Positions 37,272 to 46,412 of a DNA stretch of 64,000 nucleotides are shown here, one piece after another (within the stretch, counting starts at the first letter, position 1; each line of letters opens with the position of its first letter). The stretch is from Dyella sp. 2HG41-7 (lineage in GTDB: Bacteria > Pseudomonadota > Gammaproteobacteria > Xanthomonadales > Rhodanobacteraceae). The translations under genes were made by a program, and so were the position numbers. Below the pieces are notes generated by a model. It worked only from the letters and a program-made list of their open reading frames with translations, did no database searches and was not told the origin of the DNA. The DNA is taken from the NCBI RefSeq assembly GCF_021390675.1, contig NZ_JAJEJV010000004.1:2790001-2854000 (forward strand), read 5' to 3'.

Positions 37272-38380
37272 GTCGGCGGCTCGAAGGTTTGGCACGCGTC
37301 GATCACTGCATCGACCTCGTCTTCGCTCATGACCGGACTGATGGGAAGGCTCAGCACTTCACGATGCAGGGCCTCCGTCAGCGGCAAGGACAATCCATGC
37401 AACGACGGATACGCCGGTTGCCGATGCGGCGGAACCGGATAATGCACCTGCGCCTGAATGCCGTTTGCTTGCAGATGACGCTGCAACGCATCGCGATAAG
37501 CGCAGCGGACGACAAACAAATGCCATACGTGGCGCTCTTCGGATATCGCGCTCGGCAGCTGGATATGCGGATGATGTATGCCCTCGCGATAACGGCAGGC
37601 CACATGACGGCGCCTCGCGGTGTCTTCGTCCAGGTACTTCAACTTCACCCGCAACATAGCCGCCTGAATCTCGTCGAGACGCGAATTGAGGCCTTGAAAC
37701 AAGTGGTGGTATTTCGTCTGCGATCCGTAATTGCGTAAGGCCGCCACGCACTTGGCCAGCGCCGTGTCGTTCGTGACCACAGCGCCGCCGTCGCCAAGCG
37801 CGCCAAGGTTCTTGGCGGGGAAAAAACTAAAGGCCGCAGCATCGCCGAACGCGCCCGCTTTCTGCCGATCGCACATCGCACCGTGCGCTTGCGCGGCGTC
37901 CTCGATCAACAGCAATCCATGGCGTCTCGCCAGCGCAGTCAGCGCCGTCATATCAGCCAGCTGACCGTACAGATGCACCGCCATGACCGCGCGCGTGCGC
38001 GAGCCGATGGCAGCTTTCGCGCAAGCGGCGTCGATATTGAAACTGGCCGGGTCCGGTTCGACGGGAACCGGCACCAGCCCGTTCGTCGTAATCGCCAAGA
38101 AACTTGCGATAAACGTATTGGCCGGCACCAGCACTTCGTCTCCGTCGTGAAGAAAGCCAAGTTCCTTGTAACCCCGCAAAATCAGCGACAACGCGTCCAG
38201 TCCATTGCCGACGCCAACGGCATGGCGAACGCCACAGTAGGCAGCGAATTCGCGCTCGAACGCGGGCACTTCTTCGCCCAGCACATACCAGCCCGAATCG
38301 ATCACGCGCGATGCAGCGGCTTTCAGTTCATCGGCATAACGCGCATGGACGTCTCGCAGACTCAGGAATGGAACGCGCAT
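37268..38380 (-). CDS. DegT/DnrJ/EryC1 sugar aminotransferase (FdtB/QdtB-like)
   Basis: A 370-residue PLP enzyme that aminates a nucleotide-linked keto-sugar. Features: [17 protein letters not shown], the [14 protein letters not shown] region, [12 protein letters not shown] and the PLP-lysine motif [19 protein letters not shown]. With a cupin isomerase (40910-41347) and an acyltransferase (40260-40925) in the same operon, the likely product is a TDP-3-amino-3,6-dideoxyhexose, as in FdtA-FdtB-FdtC or QdtA-QdtB-QdtC sets. Specificity is inferred from neighbours. The start shares one base with the preceding stop (TGATG). Confidence 0.87.
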   Translation of the reverse strand: MRVPFLSLRDVHARYADELKAAASRVIDSGWYVLGEEVPAFEREFAAYCGVRHAVGVGNGLDALSLILRGYKELGFLHDGDEVLVPANTFIASFLAITTNGLVPVPVEPDPASFNIDAACAKAAIGSRTRAVMAVHLYGQLADMTALTALARRHGLLLIEDAAQAHGAMCDRQKAGAFGDAAAFSFFPAKNLGALGDGGAVVTNDTALAKCVAALRNYGSQTKYHHLFQGLNSRLDEIQAAMLRVKLKYLDEDTARRRHVACRYREGIHHPHIQLPSAISEERHVWHLFVVRCAYRDALQRHLQANGIQAQVHYPVPPHRQPAYPSLHGLSLPLTEALHREVLSLPISPVMSEDEVDAVIDACQTFEPPT

Positions 38381-39312
38381 CACAGGCTCCACTCGTAGAA
38401 ATCGTGCACGACGCCGCGCGCGCCGAAATGTTCCTTCTGCGCGATCAGCGAGCCGTTGAGAAACCGTCCTTCGCGTTCGGTAGAAATGCCGAAGCTGAAA
38501 TAATGCTTGGACGCGTAGGTCGTCGTAATCAGCGTATCAAGCAACAAGTCGAGCGCACCGAGCTCTCGCCCGTGCTGCGAGGCGGCCATATATTGCATAT
38601 GCACGATATGCCCGAAATCGTAGGCCACGACTCCGGCGAGCAGGTCTTCGTCATGATGCGCCTGATACAGCACGATTTCGTTGGGAAACCGTCCGCGGAG
38701 CAGCTGCAATTCCTGCATGCTGTGCGTCGGCGCCGCATCGTGCCGACGCAGTACGTCCGAAAGCAAGTTGTGAAACGCCGCGACATTTGAGACCGTGCGC
38801 ATCGCCATGTGATGACGCCCGGCTCGCTTGATCGAACGCTTGCGCATCGTCGTATAGCCCAGCGGATTGCTCATCGCGATAACGGAGGAGATATCCCTGC
38901 GCACCAATCGCGCCCCGAGCCAATGCAGCGCAAAAAGATCCTCCTCGGCCGGATAGCGATGAAAAACATGCGGTATCGCCTTGTAAATCAGACGCTCGAC
39001 GCCCTGGGCCCGATAATGCGCGCCGATCATCTGAAACACCGTAAGCGCGGCCTCCGCCTGCAACGCCTCGGTTACGATCAGACCACCATAGGTGAGTCCG
39101 CCGTGACTACTTACCGTCTTGCCTTGCAGGCTGGCGGGCAATACCGCGATCAGACGATTATCTCGCTCGATCAACAACGACCGATCCACAAAGCGATCGG
39201 CGTGATAATCCATATAACTTCGCCGATGCAACAGATTGCCGTTTCGGGAGCTTCGCACGACGGCGTCCCACGCTTTCGCATCCGCCGGCGCGTAAGTCTT
39301 AAGCGAGAACAT
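38380..39312 (-). CDS. FemAB-like / GNAT-fold acyltransferase
   Basis: 310 residues, soluble. The N-terminus [36 protein letters not shown] and [20 protein letters not shown] follow the FemAB/GNAT pattern of polysaccharide loci. The second half has [35 protein letters not shown] and [21 protein letters not shown]. It probably adds an acyl or aminoacyl group to an amino sugar. It overlaps the preceding gene by 14 bp and is coupled to the aminotransferase. Confidence 0.75.
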   Translation of the reverse strand: MFSLKTYAPADAKAWDAVVRSSRNGNLLHRRSYMDYHADRFVDRSLLIERDNRLIAVLPASLQGKTVSSHGGLTYGGLIVTEALQAEAALTVFQMIGAHYRAQGVERLIYKAIPHVFHRYPAEEDLFALHWLGARLVRRDISSVIAMSNPLGYTTMRKRSIKRAGRHHMAMRTVSNVAAFHNLLSDVLRRHDAAPTHSMQELQLLRGRFPNEIVLYQAHHDEDLLAGVVAYDFGHIVHMQYMAASQHGRELGALDLLLDTLITTTYASKHYFSFGISTEREGRFLNGSLIAQKEHFGARGVVHDFYEWSL

Positions 39313-40252
39313 CGGCGTCACCGTGTACGTGCGCGGCGTCCGCTTCGGCGACGCCAAAGCCATCCACGCCCATATCGTTGCCGTTGTAGAACATCAGCAA
39401 CGTGTCGTGCTGACGGATCAACGCTGGATAACACAGGGTGCGCGAATCCCAGCCCTTCTCAGAAAGCGCGATGCCAAGCGCATCGTCATGGCGCTCCCAG
39501 TTGACGCCGTCCTCGCTATACGCCACGCCGGGAAAATAGTGCCCAGATGTAGTGCCGCACGTAAAATACATGACGTATTTCCCGCCAAGCTCGTACACGC
39601 GCGGTCGCCCGATGCGATATTCATCGTTTCGCGGAAGCAGGCAAATGCGATCCTCGCGAGGTATATCGGCAAGGTCGTCCGTTTCTACATAGCGGATGTG
39701 ATAACGCGGAAAAGGACGGCCGCCGATATATTCCCAGTCGTCGCCGACGGCGTACCAGAGCCGCCATCGGCCGTTCACATACGTCGCAGAATGAATCGCC
39801 GCGATAGTGCTGCGTCCGCGCGCGCGGTCCAGAATCGGCGTTTCCTGCACGCGTCGAAAGTGTTCGCCGCCGTCGTTGGAAATCGCTAAACCGCTGAATG
39901 CCAGGAACTTGGCTTTTTCGACGTGCTGAAAACCCACATAGAGCATATGCAGGCCGTGCGGCGTATTCACGACGTCGCCCAGAATCATTCCGCGATCGTC
40001 AAAGCAGCCGCCTCGCCCGATATCCAGCACTGGCCTTTGGCTGACGCGTACGATTTCGGCGGGATTATCGGCGTTTACATCCACATAGCCGATACGGCTG
40101 ACGCCTTCGTCATCGCGAAATCCCGCGTACACGCGAATAAGGTATTCGTCGATGCGATAAGGTGTGGGCGTCAGCGCGGAATGGCGCATCCAGGCGCCGA
40201 CGCTGTGTCGCGTGGTTTCGAAGACCAGCCCTTTCTTCGTCCATTCGAACAT
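39299..40252 (-). CDS. Five-bladed beta-propeller, glycosidase-like (GH43/GH130-type)
   Basis: 317 residues with no signal peptide, so cytoplasmic. The start at MFEWTKKGLVFETT (40252) is typical of a glycosidase-like family found in O-antigen clusters; it lies 7 bp after the previous stop. Repeated propeller signatures are RVYAGFRDDEGVSRIGYVDVN, HMLYVGFQ, RWRLWYAVGDDWE, GKYVMYFTCGTTSGHYFPGVAYSEDG and TLLMFYNGNDMG. Family members in such clusters are generally uncharacterised; hydrolase or phosphorylase activity is not shown. Confidence 0.75.
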   Translation of the reverse strand: MFEWTKKGLVFETTRHSVGAWMRHSALTPTPYRIDEYLIRVYAGFRDDEGVSRIGYVDVNADNPAEIVRVSQRPVLDIGRGGCFDDRGMILGDVVNTPHGLHMLYVGFQHVEKAKFLAFSGLAISNDGGEHFRRVQETPILDRARGRSTIAAIHSATYVNGRWRLWYAVGDDWEYIGGRPFPRYHIRYVETDDLADIPREDRICLLPRNDEYRIGRPRVYELGGKYVMYFTCGTTSGHYFPGVAYSEDGVNWERHDDALGIALSEKGWDSRTLCYPALIRQHDTLLMFYNGNDMGVDGFGVAEADAAHVHGDADVLA

Positions 40253-40259
40253 GGGCGTT

Positions 40260-40925
40260 TTACAGCCTGACATCGAAACTTGATCGACCGGGCAGCGCGC
40301 GGGCGGGCGAGCCGACGTACACCTTGCCCGGCTCGGTATCGTTCGTCACCAAGGCGCCGGAACCGATCACGTTATCGTGCGCCACTTTCACTTTGTCGTT
40401 AAACGTGGTGTTTACCCCGATAAAGCTGCTCTCGCCGATATCGCAGTAGCCGGATATCACGGCATGCGATGCGATAAACACATGGTCGTTCACCACCACC
40501 CGATGCCCGACGTGATTGCCGCTCCACAAGACGCAGTTGTTACCCACGCGAACGAAGGGCTGAATCACGTTGTTTTCGAAAATAAAGCTGTTTTCGCCCA
40601 CTTCGGCATTGCGCCACACAAAAGCGCGCGTACTGACATACGTGGCGCACCGATAACCGCGGCGTTTGGCATCCAGAAAAAATCGCGTACGCAGCCGATT
40701 CAATTGACTGGCCGGAATCGCGACGAACACGTCGACATCGGCGGGCGGATAACGCACCTCTAGATCTTCGTAAGGCACGACGGGACGGTCCGCGAGCGTC
40801 GGCTGCGTGAGGTATTCGCGCTCGACGCTGAAAGCGACCACGTCGTAGTCGCTATCGTGCGTAAAGTATTCGCAGGCGATTTGCGCGAACTCGCCCGCGC
40901 CAATAATGACTAGCGGGCGAGACAT
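40260..40925 (-). CDS. Sugar O/N-acyltransferase with PglD-type N-domain
   Basis: 221 residues. The N-terminal Rossmann-like domain (MSRPLVIIGAGEFAQIACEYF) binds the nucleotide sugar. The C-terminal left-handed beta-helix has hexapeptide repeats: NSFIFENNVIQPFVRVGNNCV, VGHRVVVNDHVFIASHAVISG and IGSGALVTNDTEPGKVYVGSPAR. It probably acetylates the 3-amino sugar made by the operon (FdtC/QdtC role). It overlaps the upstream cupin gene by 16 bp. Confidence 0.85.
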   Translation of the reverse strand: MSRPLVIIGAGEFAQIACEYFTHDSDYDVVAFSVEREYLTQPTLADRPVVPYEDLEVRYPPADVDVFVAIPASQLNRLRTRFFLDAKRRGYRCATYVSTRAFVWRNAEVGENSFIFENNVIQPFVRVGNNCVLWSGNHVGHRVVVNDHVFIASHAVISGYCDIGESSFIGVNTTFNDKVKVAHDNVIGSGALVTNDTEPGKVYVGSPARALPGRSSFDVRL

Positions 40926-41347
40926 GCGGCCATGTTCTCCCGATACACGGCGCCGTTGACCTCACGCAGGAAATCGGCGTAGTTGGTGATGTAGTCGTTG
41001 GGATCGTAAACCTGATCGGCCAATACCATCAGCACGCAGTCGTCGCTGAAATCGAAAAGCTCGCGCCATACCATGCGACCCAATACCAAGCCGCGCGTCG
41101 GATCGTCGAGCACCACTTCCACCGGTCCCGTGCCGTCATCCAGCAGAAACGTCACCGATCCTCGCACCGCGATCGCCAATTGATGCAAATGACGATGCGC
41201 GTGTTGGCCGCGACGCACATCGCACTTCGTCGCGAACAGGTAATACACGCGACGGATTTCGAAGGGCACGTTTTGGTCCTGCTCCAGCGCGATCAGCATG
41301 CCGCGGCTGTCGCCATGTTGTTGCAACTGGACTCGTTCGATTTCCAT
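40910..41347 (-). CDS. WxcM-like cupin, TDP-4-keto-6-deoxyhexose 3,4-ketoisomerase (FdtA/QdtA-like)
   Basis: 145 residues, a single double-stranded beta-helix domain. The diagnostic region is RRVYYLFATKCDVRRGQHAHRHLHQLAIAVRG, containing the RGxHAH signature with the catalytic His pair, followed by VVLDDPTRGLVLGRMVWRELFDFS. It would move the keto group from C4 to C3 before transamination. It is the first gene of the leftward polysaccharide operon; the 180 bp upstream should contain the promoter. Confidence 0.88.
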   Translation of the reverse strand: MEIERVQLQQHGDSRGMLIALEQDQNVPFEIRRVYYLFATKCDVRRGQHAHRHLHQLAIAVRGSVTFLLDDGTGPVEVVLDDPTRGLVLGRMVWRELFDFSDDCVLMVLADQVYDPNDYITNYADFLREVNGAVYRENMAACLAR

Positions 41348-41527
41348 GTTTGGGCCGGCCGTGGAATGTGATGGTGACCTACACGCTTGAGTGCCGGCCC
41401 TATCGACAAAGGTTGCGTCGGTGCATCGCGTTGCGAAAGCAACCTTTCCCGCATCGCAACGCACTCACCCGCATAAGGTTCCTTGCCTTTCGCCCTGCTC
41501 CGCCGCGAGCAGACAGCCAACCATGAC

Positions 41528-42178
41528 ATGCAAAAGAGCACTTCGAACATGGCGCGGGAGAACGAAGCACAAGCAGGGCGACATCGTGGTGCGGCTTCCA
41601 CGTCCAACGTCAAAACCGGCACTGCCTCCCTCGGCAAACCCGTTTCCACGTTACGCCCCGCAAAGATGATCTATCTGCACTGGCTCACGGTGTTCTGCGT
41701 GGTGACGGCCGTGGCCTTTATTCTCGTGCGCGATCAGATGGACGGCCGCGTCGTACGGCAATGGCTGCTGGAAGGACACCGCCATTTCGGTCTGTTCGTG
41801 TTGATATTGTTTTTTGTGCGCATAGCGATTCGCATCCAGCTCGGCAAGCTGCCGCTAACCAACCGCGTGCCCAAAATTTTTCGTGTACTGGCGGGGCTCA
41901 CCCATATCGCCATCTACGCGATCTTGCTTGCGCAGCCCTTGCTTGGCTGGGCGCTCAGCGATGCGGAAGGCAAGCCGGTGCATCTGTTCGGCATCACGCT
42001 GCCCGCACTGGTGAACTCCGACGAAGATCTCGCCGACACCTTGACCGCCTGGCATTTGAATGTTGCGTGGGTGTTGCTCGCCCTGGTGTTGCTGCATATC
42101 GCCGCCGCGCTTTGGCATCACTTTATTTTGCGCGACCAAACACTGCGGGCCATGTTGCCTGGACGGCGCCGCGCATGA
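41528..42178 (+). CDS. Cytochrome b561-type dihaem membrane protein
   Basis: About 216 residues; the true start is uncertain (41528, 41549 or 41666), none having a clear ribosome site. Four membrane segments carry the likely haem-ligand His residues: IYLHWLTVFCVV, LEGHRHFGLFVLIL, GLTHIAIYAILLAQPLLG and TAWHLNVAWVLLALVLLHI. Family members pass electrons between quinol and periplasmic partners. It precedes an outer-membrane haem protein and a cytochrome c in the same direction, suggesting a short electron-transfer route across the envelope. Confidence 0.82.
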   Translation: MQKSTSNMARENEAQAGRHRGAASTSNVKTGTASLGKPVSTLRPAKMIYLHWLTVFCVVTAVAFILVRDQMDGRVVRQWLLEGHRHFGLFVLILFFVRIAIRIQLGKLPLTNRVPKIFRVLAGLTHIAIYAILLAQPLLGWALSDAEGKPVHLFGITLPALVNSDEDLADTLTAWHLNVAWVLLALVLLHIAAALWHHFILRDQTLRAMLPGRRRA

Positions 42179-42231
42179 ATGCGCCGTCCGCCACGTATCG
42201 CGGTTGCATCCCAAGGAAACGAGGAGACGTC

Positions 42232-43596
42232 ATGCCACCTTCGCCGATTCGCCCCATGATGCGCGCAGCAAGGAGGCAGCCATCCACGCATCCCTATATG
42301 TGGTACGGAACCACGGCGCTATTGATGCTAGCCAGCACCAGTGCGCATGCGGTGCCCGCATTTGCGCGACAAACCGGCTCATCGTGCGCGGATTGCCACG
42401 CGGGCGCTTACGGCCCGGCGCTAACGCCGTTTGGCATGAAATTCAAACTCAACGGCTATACCGACACCGATGGCAACGGCCTGAAAATTCCGGTCGCCGC
42501 GCAACTGATCGGCACGCACAACGTCCCCACGCGCGGGCAAGTGACGAACGATCTGACCGAAGCGGATATTTATCTGGCCGGCCGTCTTACCGAACACTTC
42601 GGCGGCTTTGTCAAAGTCGAAACCGATAACGTCGGCAACGATAAATACAACACCAAGTTGAGCAATATGGATCTGCGTTTTGTGCTCAAAGATTTGAAGG
42701 TGGGCGAGAAGGATGCGGTGTTCGGGGTGAGCGTCAACAATAGCCCCGGCTTCGAAGATCCGATCGCCGACTTGCCGGATGCGTCCATTCTCGGCCCACC
42801 GTCGACGTCAGGCACGCTGCTCAATCTTTCCAGCACCGAAGCATTGGCGGACCGGGTGATCGGCACCACCGTCTACGGCCTTTATGATTCCAATTGGTAC
42901 GGCGAACTCGGCACGTACACATCCATGCCAACGTCGACGCAGAGCGATCTGGGTTATTCGCTTTCCGGCGATCCCGGCCGAATCAAAGACACGGTCTATG
43001 GTCGCTTCGCCTATATGAAGGACATGAAGCGGCAATTCTTTTCCGGCGGCGTGGTTGCGTTGACCACCAAACGACAGCGCCCGCGCTCGGCGCAGGCCGA
43101 CGACATCATGGATCTCGGTTACGACGCGACATATCAGTACTTGGGTGATCGCGACAACATCATCCAGCTGAGCTACGTGAATATCTACGAGCGACGCCGC
43201 TACGGATTCACGCCGCCGGCTCCTGGCCTCCCCGGTCTTGTCGCGCTGCCGCGCGGCGTCGTGCACGATCAAACCTTTACCTTCACGTACACGTTCAAGC
43301 AAAGCTATGGCGTCGTCTACGCGCACTTGGTAAGCACAGGTACGCACGATGCGGTTCGCTACGTGCCGTATGGCGATCCCAATACCACCAGCAATCTGCT
43401 GACGCTGTTCTGGACGCCGTTCGGCAAGGACGATTCGTTCACCAGCATCGCGAATTTGAAACTCGCCGCCACGTGGTTCCGCTTCTCGCGCTTCAACGGC
43501 AGCACCACCAATATTTTCGGCGTCGGTCCCGGCGCGTTGGCTACCAACGCCAAGGATCTGAATGCCTTTTCGTTTACCGCAAGCATTGCGTTCTGA
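42232..43596 (+). CDS. Fused monohaem cytochrome-porin of the outer membrane (Cyc2-like layout)
   Basis: 454 residues with GAGGAG seven bases before ATG. After a signal peptide (about 1-40, cleaved near AHA), the mature N-terminus VPAFARQTGSSCADCHAG carries a single haem motif, Cys52-Cys55-His56. The rest (about 70-454) alternates polar and hydrophobic residues as in a beta-barrel and ends with a C-terminal Phe (FTASIAF). A haem domain fused to a porin is the Cyc2 arrangement known from iron oxidisers, and the PAFxRQTGxxCxxCH start is shared. Whether this protein oxidises iron or another extracellular donor is not known. Confidence 0.7.
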   Translation: MPPSPIRPMMRAARRQPSTHPYMWYGTTALLMLASTSAHAVPAFARQTGSSCADCHAGAYGPALTPFGMKFKLNGYTDTDGNGLKIPVAAQLIGTHNVPTRGQVTNDLTEADIYLAGRLTEHFGGFVKVETDNVGNDKYNTKLSNMDLRFVLKDLKVGEKDAVFGVSVNNSPGFEDPIADLPDASILGPPSTSGTLLNLSSTEALADRVIGTTVYGLYDSNWYGELGTYTSMPTSTQSDLGYSLSGDPGRIKDTVYGRFAYMKDMKRQFFSGGVVALTTKRQRPRSAQADDIMDLGYDATYQYLGDRDNIIQLSYVNIYERRRYGFTPPAPGLPGLVALPRGVVHDQTFTFTYTFKQSYGVVYAHLVSTGTHDAVRYVPYGDPNTTSNLLTLFWTPFGKDDSFTSIANLKLAATWFRFSRFNGSTTNIFGVGPGALATNAKDLNAFSFTASIAF

Positions 43597-43622
43597 ACAA
43601 AAACACGTACAGGAGTCATGTT

Positions 43623-44015
43623 GTGACGAGTGGAATTACAGGGTTTTTCCTGCGTGGCGCGCTCGTGGCGTCGCTCTTTGCCTTCGGGACAACGATCGCC
43701 GCGGCCGGTGAACCAAATGCCGGCGCAAAGGTATTCAAGTCCGAATGCGCCGAATGCCACACCGTCAAGCAGGGCCACAACAAGAAAGGCCCGAGCTTGT
43801 TTGGCATCGTGGGGCGCCCATCAGCATCGCTGCCCGATTACAACTATTCGGACGCGTTGCGGAGTCGCCATTGGACCTGGACGGAGGACCAGCTGCGCAC
43901 TTACATCTCCCAGCCCGCCAAAAAAGCGGACCCCGGCACGAAAATGAAGTACGACGGCCTGGACGATCCCAAACAAGTGGACGACCTTATTTCGTATCTC
44001 AGCACGCTTCATTGA
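43623..44015 (+). CDS. Periplasmic class I cytochrome c
   Basis: 130 residues from a GTG at 43623, selected because AGGAG lies seven bases upstream; the nearby ATG at 43619 ends after two codons. A signal peptide (FFLRGALVASLFAFGTTIAAA) is followed by the haem site Cys42-Cys45-His46 in SECAECHTVKQGHNKKGPSLFGIVGRPS and a distal Met108 in PGTKMKYDGL. It is a c2/c550-type carrier. It follows the fused cytochrome-porin by 26 bp and is the likely periplasmic electron acceptor. Confidence 0.88.
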   Translation: MTSGITGFFLRGALVASLFAFGTTIAAAGEPNAGAKVFKSECAECHTVKQGHNKKGPSLFGIVGRPSASLPDYNYSDALRSRHWTWTEDQLRTYISQPAKKADPGTKMKYDGLDDPKQVDDLISYLSTLH

Positions 44016-44103
44016 GGTCATTCCCTTGATTTAGTCTAATCACGACGAAAAGGGATACCTTGGTAATGCGGCACCACGACAGAAAACATCGGCCCCTGAT
44101 CGG

Positions 44104-44865
44104 ATGCATGCGAACGTGATGCGGCATCGACGCGCATACGTTGGCGCTCTCCTTGCGGGGTTCGGCGTCGTGGTTCCTGCGTTATCGCATGCGCAATCGA
44201 CAAGCTTCAACGGCACCGTCGCGCTCAGTTCGCAACTCGTCGATCGTGGCATCGCCGTCACGCCGGTCACGACGATCGTGCAAGCCGCCGCGTCCGTAAA
44301 TACATCGTCCGGCTGGTCGCTGGGGCTTTCAGGCAGCACCGAAGCGCGCTCCTTTGGCCATATCACCGAAACCATCGCCGACGTCTCGCATGCGTGGTGG
44401 CTGTCCAACAGCTGGCAGATGCAGGCTGGCGTGCTTTATTACGATTACCCCGATAATCCCCGCGCGAAAGCGTTCGATCGAACCGAAGCGGGGTTGAACT
44501 GGATATACAGGGACATTCTCACCTTCGGTCTATCGGCGATCTGCGTGACGGGCAACGGAAGCGATCATCATCCGCGCGGCGCCGCCGACCTCAATGTCCA
44601 CTGGCCCCTGGCATGGCACTTTTCTCTATCCGCCGGCATTGGCGCGACCCAATCGCTTGCATCGTCCGGCTATTACGACCATCTCCGGCACGAATACGCC
44701 GAGCGCGGGACCCTGTTATACGGCTACGGCCAGTTCGGCCTGCTATGGGCCGACGGCCCCTGGCGCGTAGAACTGGACCGGGTCGCCGTGGATGCCGCGG
44801 CGCGGCGCCGGTTGGGCGGCCTGGTCGCCGCCCCCTGGGTGGCCACCGTCTCCTGGTCGTTTTGA
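44104..44865 (+). CDS. Outer-membrane porin-like protein (TorF/TIGR02001-type)
   Basis: 253 residues. Signal peptide ends near SHA (about residue 30). The mature N-terminus FNGTVALSSQLVDRGIAVTPVTT resembles the TIGR02001 putative porin family (a strand, then VSxxxxRGI), and the protein ends VATVSWSF with a C-terminal Phe. Internal repeated patterns (GWSLGLSGSTEARSF, WQMQAGVLYYDYPDN) suit a small beta-barrel. It follows the cytochrome genes in the same direction after 88 bp. A link to their function is possible but not shown. Confidence 0.65.
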   Translation: MHANVMRHRRAYVGALLAGFGVVVPALSHAQSTSFNGTVALSSQLVDRGIAVTPVTTIVQAAASVNTSSGWSLGLSGSTEARSFGHITETIADVSHAWWLSNSWQMQAGVLYYDYPDNPRAKAFDRTEAGLNWIYRDILTFGLSAICVTGNGSDHHPRGAADLNVHWPLAWHFSLSAGIGATQSLASSGYYDHLRHEYAERGTLLYGYGQFGLLWADGPWRVELDRVAVDAAARRRLGGLVAAPWVATVSWSF

Positions 44866-44900
44866 GGCGAGGCAACCTTTTCGCGCCCGATCGGCACTTA

Positions 44901-45150
44901 GTAGTGCCCTGGTCAATTTTGCTTAGGTGTTACCGTTACTGTCCGTTCGCAGACCAGCTGACTGTTCGGCGAGCCATAGGGGCTAAGGGATGCGGACAGA
45001 CAGTAACGGCCCAACCAGCGATGCCCAGAAGGCTCGCAGACTGCGCCACGCGGTCCGGCACTGCACCCGGCCTCCCCTGTGCCGCGCGATTCAGCCTGCG
45101 AACCTTCTGGACATCCTGTCGCCTAAGCGACGTTAGCCATTGCATCCTTA
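44901..45150. repeat. Structured dispersed repeat, diverged copy C
   Basis: A 250-bp element sharing the layout of copies A and B but with many paired substitutions. The outer stem is imperfect (44904-44927 with 45122-45145; CTTAGG/CCTAAG closes it). P2 arms CCGTTACTGTC and GACAGTAACGG (44933-44943, 44999-45009) are perfectly complementary, although their sequence differs from P2 in copy A. P3 arms run GATGCCCAGAAGGCTCGCAG (from 45020) and CTGCGAACCTTCTGGACATC (to 45115). It lies between the porin-like and sigma-factor genes. Confidence 0.8.
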
Positions 45151-45189
45151 GCCGACCGATCATCCACAGCGCCATGTGTCCTTGAGCTT

Positions 45190-45774
45190 ATGAACGAAGC
45201 CGACAACCAAGCCGACGCCGCCGATCGCATGCTGCTTCAACGCATGGCCGAGGGCGACCGCGTGGCGCTGGCGACGCTGTATCACAGCTATCACGGACGT
45301 CTCTGCCGTTTTCTGTCGCGACTCACGCGTCGCGCGGACATCATGGAAGAGGTGATCAACGACTGCTTCTGGATCGCCTGGCAGAAAGCCGCCGATTTTC
45401 GCGGCGACTCACGCGTATCCACGTGGATCATGGGCATCGCCTACCGCTGCGGATTGAAAGCGCTGCGCCAACACGGCGACGAGCCGGTGGAAGAATCGCC
45501 GCTGCCGGAAGAACGCCTGCCCGCCACCGATCCGGAAGAAGACCGCGAATTGCGCGATTGGCTAAGCAAGGGGCTGGACCGTTTGTCCACGGATCAGCGC
45601 GTGGTGATCGAACTCGTCTACGGCGAAGGTCATTCGCTGGACGACGTCGCCGCCATCATGCGTTGTCCTGTCGGCACGGTAAAAGCGCGTCTATTTCATG
45701 CGCGGGTAAAACTGCGCAATGTGCTTCCGGTACTAGCTGAAGGCGCATCCACTTACAAGGAGCGGGTGTCATGA
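45190..45774 (+). CDS. ECF-type RNA polymerase sigma factor
   Basis: 194 residues. Region 2 is ALATLYHSYHGRLCRFLSRLTRR and the following ADIMEEVINDCFWIAWQKAADFRGDSRVSTWIMGIAYRC; region 4 is LDRLSTDQRVVIELVYGEGHSLDDVAAIMRCPVGTVKARLFHARVKLR. The linker is acidic. It directs transcription of a stress or envelope regulon, probably including its own operon. The stop overlaps the anti-sigma start (ATGA), so the two are co-translated. Confidence 0.93.
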   Translation: MNEADNQADAADRMLLQRMAEGDRVALATLYHSYHGRLCRFLSRLTRRADIMEEVINDCFWIAWQKAADFRGDSRVSTWIMGIAYRCGLKALRQHGDEPVEESPLPEERLPATDPEEDRELRDWLSKGLDRLSTDQRVVIELVYGEGHSLDDVAAIMRCPVGTVKARLFHARVKLRNVLPVLAEGASTYKERVS

Positions 45775-46412
45775 CGTTCCCCATCGACTCCAGCAAGGAA
45801 TGCGTGCACGCGTGGGAAGCCATGCCGTGGGTGATTCAAGACACCGCGACACCCGCGCAGCGCGACGAACTGAAACACCATCTGCAGCATTGCGAAGCCT
45901 GCCGCGCCGAATTCGAACAGCAGCAGCGTTTGCGCCTTGCGCTCGCGCTGCCGTCGGACGTGCCGGTCGATGCGAATGCCGGATTGCAACGCTTGCTCGG
46001 CCGCCTGGATATGCCCGATCTGCAGGATCAACCCGTGCGTCCGCGCGCAATGCCTTGGCTCAGCCGCGCGTTGGTCGCGACGGTGCTGATTCAAGCGCTC
46101 GGCATCGGCATCCTTGGCGTAAAACTGTGGCCGGCCAATCCGAGCCCGGCGTATCACACTTATAGCCAGGTCTCCGCGCCGGTGGCGGCGGGTGCGATTC
46201 GCGTGGTGCCTGATACCACGATGACGATTACCGACTGGAACACGCTGCTGCACACGTTGCAATTGCAAGTGGTCGGCGGCCCCAACGAAGTCGGCGCTTA
46301 CACCGTCGCGCCCGCCGCATCGGCGTCGCCGTCGGCGCAAGACCACGCGTTGCAACAGTTGCGCGCAACACGCGGCATCCGCCTTGCCGAGCCTGTCAGC
46401 GGCACACCATGA
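45771..46412 (+). CDS. Zinc-finger anti-sigma factor
   Basis: 213 residues. The N-terminal ZAS motif His37-x3-Cys41-x2-Cys44 (KHHLQHCEACRAEF) binds the sigma factor, and one membrane segment (ALVATVLIQALGIGILGVKLW, about 97-118) anchors it. The periplasmic C-terminal domain of about 95 residues (VVPDTTMTITDWNTLLHTLQLQVVGG, ALQQLRATRGIRLAEPV) looks like a sensory or protease-target domain. It overlaps both neighbours by ATGA. Confidence 0.88.
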   Translation: MTFPIDSSKECVHAWEAMPWVIQDTATPAQRDELKHHLQHCEACRAEFEQQQRLRLALALPSDVPVDANAGLQRLLGRLDMPDLQDQPVRPRAMPWLSRALVATVLIQALGIGILGVKLWPANPSPAYHTYSQVSAPVAAGAIRVVPDTTMTITDWNTLLHTLQLQVVGGPNEVGAYTVAPAASASPSAQDHALQQLRATRGIRLAEPVSGTP

